A DNA stretch of 64,000 bases from Lachnospiraceae bacterium (GTDB lineage: Bacteria > Bacillota > Clostridia > Lachnospirales > Lachnospiraceae), in NCBI GenBank assembly GCA_900168235.1, contig FUZG01000002.1:186001-250000 (forward strand), given 5' to 3'. Numbering within the stretch: position 1 is the stretch's first letter; each line of letters starts with the position of its first letter. The notes under the pieces were generated by a model. That model saw nothing but the letters and a program-made list of their open reading frames with translations, was not told where the DNA came from and did no database searches. Positions 54,788 to 63,337 of the stretch are shown one piece after another. The translations under genes were made by a program, and so were the position numbers.

Positions 54788-54835
54788 ATTCAAGGAAACC
54801 TAAGTTGACGCCCGATGCGTCTGTGAAAGGATATT

Positions 54836-55804
54836 ATGAAACTTATTATCCAGATCCCGTGTCTGAATGAAGCAAAAACTCTGAGGGTTGCACTCGATGA
54901 CCTTCCGAAGCATATAGATGGAATTGATGAGATAGAATATCTGATCATCAATGACGGAAGCAGTGACGATACAGTCCGCGTCGCAAAGGAATGGGGCGTG
55001 AACTACGTTGTAAGCTTTGCAAATAATAAGGGTCTTGCCCGCGGGTTTATTGCAGGACTGGATGCGTGCTTAAGAAACGGTGCGGATATCATTGTAAATA
55101 CTGATGCAGATAACCAGTATTGCGGCGAAGATATCGAAAAGCTCGTACGTCCGATTCTTGACGGAAAAGCTGAGATCGTTATCGGAGAGAGACCCATCGA
55201 TGACACACCGGGATTTTCTCCTCTTAAGAAAAAGCTTCAGCACCTCGGATCATTCGTAGTGCGTCAGGCATCAGCAACGGATATTCCGGATGCGCCCAGC
55301 GGATTCAGAGCATTTTCAAGGGATGCGGCAATGCATCTCAATGTTATAAATAATTACACATATACACTTGAGACAATCGTTCAGGCAGGCAGAAACAAGA
55401 TGGCGATCACAAGCGTTCCCATCAGGACAAATGCCGAACTCAGAAAATCAAGACTTTTCAGCAGTATGGGAGGTTATATCAAAAAGTCCATGCTGACCAT
55501 CATCAGGGCGTATATGATGTATCGTCCCCTTGTTTTCTTCACTGTTGTGGGAATGATCCCCTTCATTGCAGGATTGGTTCTCGGTATCCGTTTCATCCTT
55601 TTCTTTATTAACGGAACCGGAAACGGACATATCCAGTCCCTCGTATTTGCAAGTACTCTCATGATGCTTGGCTTCACTACCTTCATGATGGGACTTCAGG
55701 CTGATCTGATGGCGGCAAACCGAAAGATCATGGAAGATATTCAGTATCGTATACGCAGAATGGAAGTCGGCGAGGATATGAATGACGAAAGCAAAGACGC
55801 GTAA
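54836..55804 (+). CDS. Glycosyltransferase family 2, DPM1-like with two C-terminal helices
   Basis: 322 residues. GT2 domain: IQIPCLNEAKTL, LIINDGSSDDTV, VNTDADNQY (DxD) and DAPSGFRAFSR. Two transmembrane helices follow (about 225-250, 262-285). Such enzymes often load a sugar on polyprenyl phosphate at the inner face. GAAAGGA before ATG. First gene of the polysaccharide locus; overlaps the next gene by 23 bases. Confidence 0.87.
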   Translation: MKLIIQIPCLNEAKTLRVALDDLPKHIDGIDEIEYLIINDGSSDDTVRVAKEWGVNYVVSFANNKGLARGFIAGLDACLRNGADIIVNTDADNQYCGEDIEKLVRPILDGKAEIVIGERPIDDTPGFSPLKKKLQHLGSFVVRQASATDIPDAPSGFRAFSRDAAMHLNVINNYTYTLETIVQAGRNKMAITSVPIRTNAELRKSRLFSSMGGYIKKSMLTIIRAYMMYRPLVFFTVVGMIPFIAGLVLGIRFILFFINGTGNGHIQSLVFASTLMMLGFTTFMMGLQADLMAANRKIMEDIQYRIRRMEVGEDMNDESKDA

Positions 55805-56885
55805 AAAAATTGCAGTAATTGGTCCTGTATATCCCTTTAAGGGCGGAATATCCCATTATACAGGACTTCTTGTCCGGGCCCTGTCAGAGAGATTCAAGGT
55901 CCGGACTGTTTCGTATTCCATGCAGTATCCGAAGATCCTTTTCAAAAAGGAGCAGAGAAACTGGGAAGACGACAGCTTCAAGATAGACGGCACGGAATAT
56001 CTGATAAATACAGCGAATCCTTTTAATATCATCGCTGCAGCACGGAATATCAATAAATGGAAACCGGATCTCGTGATAATCGAGTGGTGGCATCCCTATT
56101 TTGCGCCGTGCTATCAGATCCTCTGCTCTGCATTGAAGTCAAAAGTGCTTTTTACCTGTCATAATGTATTTCCACATGAGCGTTTCCCTATGGACAGGAT
56201 GCTTACAAAAATGACTCTGAAGAAGGGGGATTATTTTATCCTTCATTCAGAAAGAGAAGCGGATGAGATTAAAACTATCATCCCGCATCCGGCATACAGG
56301 GTAAACATGCATCCCACTTATAATGCATTTCAGATGGCGCCTGTTACAGACAGAAGTTCTGATGAAAAGATAATCCTTTTCTTTGGATTTGTGCGTCCTT
56401 ATAAAGGACTTCATGTGCTCATCCCGGCAATGGCAGAATGTCCTGATGTACGCCTCATGATAGTTGGTGATTTTGGCGGACATAAAGCAGAGTATGAAGC
56501 GCAGATAAAAGAGTGCGGTATCGGGGACAGGACTGAGATCCACGACGGATATATCCCGGATAACGAAGTTCAGAAATATTTTGAACAGGCAGATGCAGTT
56601 ATCCTGCCCTATATAGATGCGACTCAGAGTGGTATCGCCCAGATAGCATTTGGATTTAGAAAGCCTGTCATCGCTACAGAAGTGGGTGGACTTCCGGAAG
56701 TTGTCACAGATGGCGAGACTGGAGTTTTATGTAAACCAAATGATCCTAAAGCTCTTGCTGATTCGATAAAACGGTTCTATGAGATAAGAGAACAGGTTGA
56801 TTTTGGAAAGAATATAGATTCTGACTCAGAGCGGTTCAGCTGGGGGCACATGGTAAACACCATTTCTGAGCTGGCAGATCTTTAA
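55782..56885 (+). CDS. Glycosyltransferase family 4
   Basis: 367 residues, GT-B fold with two Rossmann domains: GPVYPFKGGISHYTG at the start, LFFGFVRPYKGLHVL, and the donor site IGFRKPVIATEVGGLPE-like (FGFRKPVIATEVGGLPEV) with EVGGLPEVVTDGETG. Uses a nucleotide-sugar; specificity unknown. Ends at a bidirectional terminator. Confidence 0.87.
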   Translation: MTKAKTRKKIAVIGPVYPFKGGISHYTGLLVRALSERFKVRTVSYSMQYPKILFKKEQRNWEDDSFKIDGTEYLINTANPFNIIAAARNINKWKPDLVIIEWWHPYFAPCYQILCSALKSKVLFTCHNVFPHERFPMDRMLTKMTLKKGDYFILHSEREADEIKTIIPHPAYRVNMHPTYNAFQMAPVTDRSSDEKIILFFGFVRPYKGLHVLIPAMAECPDVRLMIVGDFGGHKAEYEAQIKECGIGDRTEIHDGYIPDNEVQKYFEQADAVILPYIDATQSGIAQIAFGFRKPVIATEVGGLPEVVTDGETGVLCKPNDPKALADSIKRFYEIREQVDFGKNIDSDSERFSWGHMVNTISELADL

Positions 56886-56892
56886 CGGTTAC

Positions 56893-56928
56893 AAAAAAAT
56901 GTCAGGATATTTACACTCCTGACATTTT
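56893..56928. terminator. Bidirectional terminator between two convergent glycosyltransferase genes
   Basis: AAAATGTCAGGA pairs perfectly with TCCTGACATTTT (12 bp) around a 9-base loop, with A and T tracts on both sides. Confidence 0.9.
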
Positions 56929-56937
56929 GAAAATACA

Positions 56938-57792
56938 TTATCTGATTGATTTAACGATATCATACAAACGTCTCTCTAAGTAACCGAGGTACCAGCAGAT
57001 ATCAAAGATGCGGTCCTGAGTCTTGCTGGTATGGAGATAGTGACGGTTGTAGATACGGAAGCTGTCTCTGAAATAGTGGAAAGCCGCAGCTTTTCTTGAT
57101 TTGTGGGCTTTCTTTATGCTTGCAGAATGGAGATGGTCATAAAAATGATCTCTAAGGACACATTCACGGAAGCCCTGGGCGCGGAGCCTTTTGGCGAAGA
57201 TTATCTCTTCGGCATAGAGGAATGTCCGCTCATCAAAACCGCGTGCCTTTTTCCAGGCATCGGCGGAGATCGCAAGGAATGAACCTTCAACTACGTCCAC
57301 GGGAACGATGGGACGGGAGTCCTTAAGGACATTATGCCTGATCAATTTTTTGTCCAGAGTGAACCAGACAAGGAACAGGCTTTCGATGATCCCGATAAAT
57401 CCCGGAAGATTCCAGATATTTGTGCCCTGACGAACAACAGGCGCAGCGACCCCGTATTCCTTGTTTTCCATAAGCGTGGAATAAAGAGCTATAACGGTGT
57501 CTTCGCTGAAAGCCACGTCCGGATTTGCAATAAAGAGGACTTCTGGTGCATAATGCTTCAAGGCGAAAAGGACACCTGCATTATTTCCGCTTGCGTATCC
57601 TGCGTTAGATTCTGAGCGGATCACGTCGATCTTTTCTCCGGCAAGAGGCAGGAGTGTGTTGTATGAATCGTCAGTAGAACAGTTATCTACGACGACAATA
57701 TGTGAAACCGAGCGGTAGCATGCGACGCTCTGAACAAGAGCTGAGGTGCGCTCCGCATCATTATAATTAAGTACGATAAGTGCTGTATTCAT
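56938..57792 (-). CDS. Glycosyltransferase family 2, rhamnosyltransferase-like
   Basis: 284 residues from ATG at 57792 (MNTALIVLNYNDAERT); an ATG at 57828 adds 12 residues without a ribosome site. Features: VVVDNCSTDDSYNT, FIANPDVAFS (DxD-type) and a WbbL-like middle VEGSFLAISADAWKKARGFDE (about residue 170). Acceptor unknown. Its promoter has a TATAAT 7 bases before the start, so translation may be leaderless. Confidence 0.84.
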   Translation of the reverse strand: MNTALIVLNYNDAERTSALVQSVACYRSVSHIVVVDNCSTDDSYNTLLPLAGEKIDVIRSESNAGYASGNNAGVLFALKHYAPEVLFIANPDVAFSEDTVIALYSTLMENKEYGVAAPVVRQGTNIWNLPGFIGIIESLFLVWFTLDKKLIRHNVLKDSRPIVPVDVVEGSFLAISADAWKKARGFDERTFLYAEEIIFAKRLRAQGFRECVLRDHFYDHLHSASIKKAHKSRKAAAFHYFRDSFRIYNRHYLHTSKTQDRIFDICWYLGYLERRLYDIVKSIR

Positions 57793-57799
57793 GTGGTCA

Positions 57800-57828
57800 A
57801 TTATAATATCCGAAAGGGAGCACGGCAA
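57800..57828 (-). promoter_or_regulatory. Promoter of the minus-strand glycosyltransferase
   Basis: On the minus strand TTGCCG (57823-57828), 17 bases, TATAAT (57800-57805), 7 bases to the ATG. The -35 overlaps the start codon of the divergent gene. Confidence 0.65.
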
Positions 57829-58922
57829 TGGTTTTTGTCACCTTGTTTACCAGACTTGAAAATGTGCATCTGCTGAAAGATGTGGGAATGATTCCCTATA
57901 TCCTTAACCGCGATTACGGAGTGGAGAGCATCCTGGTCTCTGCCAGAAATGAAGCGGATTACCCGTACATCAGAAATGAGGTAAAGGGACTGAAAATGCG
58001 GTTTTTACCGAAAAATTCAGTGTCTCCAATGATCCCTGCCATGAAATACGTGTGGGACAATGCGGCTGACATCGATGTACTGAACGTATATCACCTGAAT
58101 CTGTCATCATTCCTCTATCTCCTTATCTATAAGCTGAGAAAGAGTCCCTCCGGAAAGGGATATCTCAAGCTTGATATGGATCTCAAGGGATACCGAAGAT
58201 TATTTATGAAAAATCCTGTTGGACTCATAAAGCGCCTTACCATGCGCCTTGCGGATGTGATCTCTGTTGAGACTACGGTTCTGTCCAAAAAGCTCAGGAT
58301 GAAGTATGGTCAGAAAGTCCTGTATATCCCTAACGGATTCTATGCTTCAAAACCTGTGGATGATTTTCATAAAGAAAACGTGATACTTACAGTCGGAGCG
58401 CTTGGAACATATGCAAAGGCAACAGACACACTGCTCCGCGCTTTTGCAGGGGCAGCGGCAGGAAACGACTGGAAGCTTGAACTGGTTGGACCGATCGCGC
58501 CTGATTTTAAGCCGTTTATCCGTGATTTTATGGCAAAGCATCAGGATCTGAAGGACAGGATAAAGTTTACCGGAGAGATAAGGGATAAAGAAAAACTTGC
58601 AGAAATCTATAGGAAAGCGAAGATCTTTGTGCTTCCTTCAAGGAGCGAAAGCTTTGGAATCGTGCTCCTGGAAGCTGCAGCAAGCGGTGATTTCCTTATA
58701 ACCACTACAGGCGTTCCTGCAGGAAGGGATATTTATAACGACGGAAAATTTGGCTTTATCGTACCGCCGGACGACATTCCGGCACTTTCAGGCTCATTTG
58801 TGCGCCTCATGAATTCTTCGGCAGACTGGGATTCAAGGGCGAGAGAGATAGCGGACTATGCATGGCATGACTTCCGCTGGGAGCCTATAGTAGCAAAGCT
58901 TCACGAGGTACTGAACAGATGA
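57828..58922 (+). CDS. Glycosyltransferase family 4
   Basis: 364 residues, GT-B fold: LYIPNGFY linker, ILTVGALGTYAKATDTLL, FTGEIRDKEKLAEIYRKAK, and the C-terminal FVLPSRSESFGIVLLEAAA donor motif. AAAGGGAG upstream of ATG. Four-base overlap with the next gene. Donor and acceptor are not visible. Confidence 0.87.
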   Translation: MVFVTLFTRLENVHLLKDVGMIPYILNRDYGVESILVSARNEADYPYIRNEVKGLKMRFLPKNSVSPMIPAMKYVWDNAADIDVLNVYHLNLSSFLYLLIYKLRKSPSGKGYLKLDMDLKGYRRLFMKNPVGLIKRLTMRLADVISVETTVLSKKLRMKYGQKVLYIPNGFYASKPVDDFHKENVILTVGALGTYAKATDTLLRAFAGAAAGNDWKLELVGPIAPDFKPFIRDFMAKHQDLKDRIKFTGEIRDKEKLAEIYRKAKIFVLPSRSESFGIVLLEAAASGDFLITTTGVPAGRDIYNDGKFGFIVPPDDIPALSGSFVRLMNSSADWDSRAREIADYAWHDFRWEPIVAKLHEVLNR

Positions 58923-59722
58923 TATCTGTAATAACCATATGCTATAATGAGCGCGGTTCCATACGGGCTACCATGGATTCTGTGCTCAGTCAGACGTATC
59001 AGGATTTTGAATATATCATAAAGGACGGCGGCTCCACGGATGACACTGTGGAGATCGCCAAGTCCTATGAAGATGCATTTCATAAAAAAGGAATCCGTTT
59101 CAAAGTGATCTCCGGTAAGGATAAAGGCATCTACGACGGAATGAACGCAGGTGTCAGGGAAGCCTCCGGCGACTGGATCAATTTTATGAACGCCGGAGAC
59201 GAGTTCTTTTCAAAGGATGTGCTTGAAAAGATATTCGCAGGCAGAAACTGGGACGGAACGGACCTTATCTTTGGAGATACCGCAGAGGAAGAATTTGGGG
59301 AACTCCATTACTTCAGAAAATGTCCTGAACTTATCGAAGCAAGGATGCCTTTTTCTCATCAGAGCGTATTTGTGAGAAGGGAAGAAATGCTGAAGCATCC
59401 TTTTGATCTCAAGTACCCTATCGGTGCAGATTACAATTTTTTGTTGACTCTTAATGATGAAAAAAAGGTGTTCAGCGACAGTGATGTTCTTGTGGCAAGG
59501 ATAAGCAAGACCGGAACATCGAGCGTAAGGCTCAGAGATACATTTCTTGAGAGCATCCAGATAAGAAGAGAGCATGGTATCCCTCAGCCTACGGACGAGG
59601 AACTCAGGAAAAAAATGTGGTGGATCGACTTAAAGCAGTTTGGAATGGATCATTTTCCGAAGTGGCTTAAATATGCGATCCGGTCAGTTCAAAGAACCCT
59701 AAGGGGGCAGAAGAAGGTCTGA
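58919..59722 (+). CDS. Glycosyltransferase family 2
   Basis: 267 residues, GT-A fold: ISVITICYNERGSIRATM, EYIIKDGGSTDDT, KDKGIYDGMNAGV, FMNAGDEFF. Resembles the WcaA group. The ATG overlaps the end of the preceding gene, so it is co-translated in the polysaccharide operon. Substrate unknown. Confidence 0.88.
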   Translation: MISVITICYNERGSIRATMDSVLSQTYQDFEYIIKDGGSTDDTVEIAKSYEDAFHKKGIRFKVISGKDKGIYDGMNAGVREASGDWINFMNAGDEFFSKDVLEKIFAGRNWDGTDLIFGDTAEEEFGELHYFRKCPELIEARMPFSHQSVFVRREEMLKHPFDLKYPIGADYNFLLTLNDEKKVFSDSDVLVARISKTGTSSVRLRDTFLESIQIRREHGIPQPTDEELRKKMWWIDLKQFGMDHFPKWLKYAIRSVQRTLRGQKKV

Positions 59723-59724
59723 GT

Positions 59725-60399
59725 ATGTTTCTAAAAAGACATATTACAGGTTTATTGTCGCGGCTTTACAGGGCAATGATCTATCCGGTAAAAAGGTGTA
59801 TAGCGGAGCTTAGGACAGACAGCATACTGTGTCCCGGCTCATATATCCGAAATGCGTCTCTTGAAGGAAAGAATTATCTTGGAAAAAATACGGCTTTCAC
59901 GGAAGGAAAGATAGGTTTTGGAACTTATGTAAACCGTGACGGGGATTTTTCAAATACTGTTATTGGAAAATACACTTCCATAGGAGCCCGTGTAAAAACT
60001 GAGGTCGGGGATCATCCGGTCGAAAGAGTCGCGATGCATCCGGCATTTAACGATCCGCGGAAGATATTTGGATATAGTTATGTAAACCGTGAACTTTGGA
60101 AAAGCGTCACCAAAGGAATATGCATCGGAAGTGATGTGTGGATCGGAAATGATGTAAAGATCATGGACGGCGCCGTCATCGGAGACGGTGCGGTAGTGGG
60201 CTCCGGCGCAGTTGTGAAAGGAGAGCTTCCGCCCTACAGCATCTCGGCGGGAGTTCCTGCGCGTGTGATAAGATACCGTTTTTCGGAAGACGAGATAAAA
60301 GCACTGCTTTCAGATCCCTGGTGGGAGAAAGATCCTGAGTGGATAAGGGAGCATGCAGAAGAATTTGGTGATGTGAAGGCATTTCTCGGGAAGGGCTGA
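59725..60399 (+). CDS. Hexapeptide-repeat acyltransferase (CatB/XAT-like)
   Basis: 224 residues. Left-handed beta-helix hexapeptide repeats (IGKYTSIGARV, IGSDVWIGNDVKIMDG, IGDGAVVGSGAVV) and the likely catalytic His in VGDHPVERVAMHP. C-terminal helical part. Probably adds an acetyl group to a sugar of the surface polysaccharide. Starts 2 bases after the GT2 gene. Confidence 0.87.
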   Translation: MFLKRHITGLLSRLYRAMIYPVKRCIAELRTDSILCPGSYIRNASLEGKNYLGKNTAFTEGKIGFGTYVNRDGDFSNTVIGKYTSIGARVKTEVGDHPVERVAMHPAFNDPRKIFGYSYVNRELWKSVTKGICIGSDVWIGNDVKIMDGAVIGDGAVVGSGAVVKGELPPYSISAGVPARVIRYRFSEDEIKALLSDPWWEKDPEWIREHAEEFGDVKAFLGKG

Positions 60400-60403
60400 T
60401 TAA

Positions 60404-61540
60404 ATGCAAAAAAATGATCATATAAAAATGAGCCCGGCTATCGTGGTCATAGGCTATGACAGGGCAGACTCATTAAAAAGGCTTCTCGGAAGTATTGCCG
60501 AAGCGCAGTACCCCCACGATGATATCACGCTGATAATAAGCCTTGATAAGAGCGGGAAAGCAGACGTTGAGCAGACCGCGAAAAGCTTTATATGGAAGCA
60601 CGGTGAAAAAAAGGTGGTTGTCCGCCCTGAAAGAATGGGCTTAAAAAAGCACATACTTACCTGCGGAAATTATGCGGATGAGTACGGAAGCATCATCATG
60701 CTCGAGGATGACCTCTATGTGTCACCGGACTTTTATCTTTTTTCTGAGGCAGCTCTCACGGCGACTTCCCGTGATCCGAAGGTTGGAGGTGTGTCCCTCT
60801 ACAATCATCGTTTTAATGTATTTGCAAGACTTCCATTTGAAGCTGTGGACGACGGATATGACAACTGGTACTTCCAGTTCGCATCCAGCTGGGGACAGGC
60901 ATGGACAAAGGAACAATGGGACGGATTCTGCGACTGGCAGATGAGCCATGACGGAGAAGACCTGCATGATCCCGGTATGCCGAAGGATGTGGCTGAATGG
61001 GGCGACAGCTCATGGCTTAAGTATGCTATCCGCTATCTCGTCGATACAGACAAGTATTTTCTGTATCCCAGGATTTCGGAAACGACAAACTTTGCAGATG
61101 CGGGAGTTCATGCATCAGGATCTGTCACAGATCTGCAGGTTCCCATGCGCGCGGTTCATCGCGGAGAGTACATTTTTTCCACGGTGGAGCAGTCCCGGGC
61201 AAGGTATGATGCCTATTTTGAAAATATAGATCTGCCTCATCCCTCTGACCTTTACGGGTTAAAGTACAGGGACGGTGTAGTAGGAAAAAATACACAGGAC
61301 ACTTTTATTTTTTCAACGGACAGATTGCCCTACGAAACGGTGGACAGTTACGGACTGGATCTTCGTCCCATTGATGCGAACATCCTTTACAGGACAACGG
61401 GACGCAGGATCTTTTTATATGACCTTTCACAGCCTAAAAAGAATGTGAAAGAGCGTCACGGTGCGTTGGAACGCTATTTTTATCCCGGGATGAACCGGAA
61501 GAAGATAATGAACCTCATCCGTGAGGGATTTGGGCTTTAA
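60404..61540 (+). CDS. GT-A glycosyltransferase, GNT-I-like
   Basis: 378 residues. AIVVIGYDRADSLKRLLGSI start, then IIMLEDDLYVSPDFYLF, which resembles the EDD metal site of GNT-I/POMGnT-type enzymes, and FASSWGQAWTKEQWDGF. The last 100 residues are unassigned. Two ATGs are possible at the start (60404 and 60428). Four bases after the acyltransferase gene. Confidence 0.8.
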   Translation: MQKNDHIKMSPAIVVIGYDRADSLKRLLGSIAEAQYPHDDITLIISLDKSGKADVEQTAKSFIWKHGEKKVVVRPERMGLKKHILTCGNYADEYGSIIMLEDDLYVSPDFYLFSEAALTATSRDPKVGGVSLYNHRFNVFARLPFEAVDDGYDNWYFQFASSWGQAWTKEQWDGFCDWQMSHDGEDLHDPGMPKDVAEWGDSSWLKYAIRYLVDTDKYFLYPRISETTNFADAGVHASGSVTDLQVPMRAVHRGEYIFSTVEQSRARYDAYFENIDLPHPSDLYGLKYRDGVVGKNTQDTFIFSTDRLPYETVDSYGLDLRPIDANILYRTTGRRIFLYDLSQPKKNVKERHGALERYFYPGMNRKKIMNLIREGFGL

Positions 61541-61567
61541 CAGAGTTACGGAAGGAAAACGCAAGTA

Positions 61568-63337
61568 ATGCGGGATATACTCGGAAAACTTAATTATATT
61601 TTTAATGCAAAACAGAAACGGCAGATGGCAGCACTGCTCATCGCCATATTTATAGGAGCGTGTCTGGAGCTTGTGGGTGTATCCCTTATAATGCCCCTTA
61701 TCCGTCTGATATCCACACCGGAAGTCATAGAAAAGCCGGGAATACTCAGCATGGTGTACAACACAATGAATATGCACGACATTACGGATTTCTTTGTTTT
61801 TCTGGTGGTCGTGATCATAATTTTGTACTTCGTAAAAAATCTGTTTTTATCAGCGATGTACTATTTTCAGTATTCCTATATCTATAAGAATCAGCTGAAA
61901 GTAGCCGGAAGACTTATAGACTGTTATCTGAAAAAAGAGTACACATATCACCTCGATCACAATACTTCAGATATGATCAGAAATATCATGCTGGATACGG
62001 ACCGTCTTTTCCAGCTCATACTCTCTGTACTCAATGTTTCCAGTGAGATCCTTCTGTCAGGGCTTTTGATGCTCTACCTCGTGGTATCAGACCCGCTCAT
62101 GTGCTTTATCGTGGGCGGTATCCTCGTGATCTGTATGGGATTATTCCGTCTCAGTACTAAGAAAAGAGTCCACGCATACGGACAGATGAACCAGAAGTAT
62201 GACGGAAAGATGCATCAGGCGATAAATCAGGCGCTGGGTGCGGTAAAAGATATAAAGATACTTCACAGGGAAAAATATTTCGTGAACCAGTTCGTGACCT
62301 GCGGTGAGAAAAAAATGACCGCACTCATCAACACGAATTTCTTCGGAACTATCCCGAAATACGTTATCGAGACCGTGACTGTGGCAGGTATCATGCTGGT
62401 GCTCCTGATAAAGCTGAAGTCCGGTACTGATCTGAAGTCTATCCTTCCACAGCTTGCGGCATTTGCAGTGGCAGCATTTAAGCTCCTGCCCTCTGTGGGA
62501 AAGATCAGTAATTACATGAACAATATCACTTTCCTTCGTCCGTCCATCGACCTTATATATCATGATCTGAAGGAAACAGAGGACATGATCCATGTAGAAA
62601 TCGAGGACAAGGGCGAAAAGCTGATAGAGGATAAGAGCGTAGAAACAATAGACATTGAGAATCTGTCATACCGTTATCCTAAAACTGATGAAGACGTTCT
62701 CCATGACGTGAATTTCAGCATCCCGCTTGGTGCATCTGTAGGTCTTATCGGTGAGAGCGGTGCAGGAAAATCCACGATGGCAGATGTGATACTCGGTATT
62801 CTTTTCCCAAGAGAGGGACGTGTTAGATACGGAAAAATGGATGTCCATGAGTATCCTCTGGCGTGGTCTGAGAAGCTTGCCTATATCCCGCAGGCTATCT
62901 ACCTCGCAGACGATACCATCAGGGCAAACATCGCATTTGGAATAGAGCCTGATAAGATATCGGAAAAAGATGTGTGGAAGGCTCTCGATGAAGCCCAGCT
63001 CAGTGATTTTGTGAGAAGCCTCCCGGAAGGTCTCGATACCATGGTAGGTGAGAGAGGCGTACGTCTCTCAGGCGGACAGCGCCAGAGAATAGGTATCGCG
63101 AGAGCACTCTACGGAGATCCTGAGATACTGGTTCTCGATGAGGCGACAAGTGCCCTTGACTCTGATACGGAGAAAGCTGTAATGGAGGCTATCGACAGCC
63201 TTCACGGCAGAAAGACTCTCCTTATCATCGCCCATCGTCTGACAACCCTTAAAAACTGCGAATATGTTTATCGTGTTGAAGGCGGAAAGGTTATTTCCGT
63301 TGATCCGGCTTCTATTCAGGCAGGAGGAACGAAATGA
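61568..63337 (+). CDS. ABC-type polysaccharide/lipid-linked oligosaccharide flippase
   Basis: 589 residues: membrane domain with six helices (about 15-330) and a C-terminal ATPase with Walker A GESGAGKST, signature RLSGGQRQRIGIARAL, Walker B ILVLDEATSALDSDT and the H-loop IIAHRLTT. This fused design is like PglK/MsbA half-transporters, which work as homodimers. It sits inside the glycosyltransferase run, so it probably flips the lipid-linked repeat unit. Overlaps the next gene by 4 bases. Confidence 0.88.
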   Translation: MRDILGKLNYIFNAKQKRQMAALLIAIFIGACLELVGVSLIMPLIRLISTPEVIEKPGILSMVYNTMNMHDITDFFVFLVVVIIILYFVKNLFLSAMYYFQYSYIYKNQLKVAGRLIDCYLKKEYTYHLDHNTSDMIRNIMLDTDRLFQLILSVLNVSSEILLSGLLMLYLVVSDPLMCFIVGGILVICMGLFRLSTKKRVHAYGQMNQKYDGKMHQAINQALGAVKDIKILHREKYFVNQFVTCGEKKMTALINTNFFGTIPKYVIETVTVAGIMLVLLIKLKSGTDLKSILPQLAAFAVAAFKLLPSVGKISNYMNNITFLRPSIDLIYHDLKETEDMIHVEIEDKGEKLIEDKSVETIDIENLSYRYPKTDEDVLHDVNFSIPLGASVGLIGESGAGKSTMADVILGILFPREGRVRYGKMDVHEYPLAWSEKLAYIPQAIYLADDTIRANIAFGIEPDKISEKDVWKALDEAQLSDFVRSLPEGLDTMVGERGVRLSGGQRQRIGIARALYGDPEILVLDEATSALDSDTEKAVMEAIDSLHGRKTLLIIAHRLTTLKNCEYVYRVEGGKVISVDPASIQAGGTK

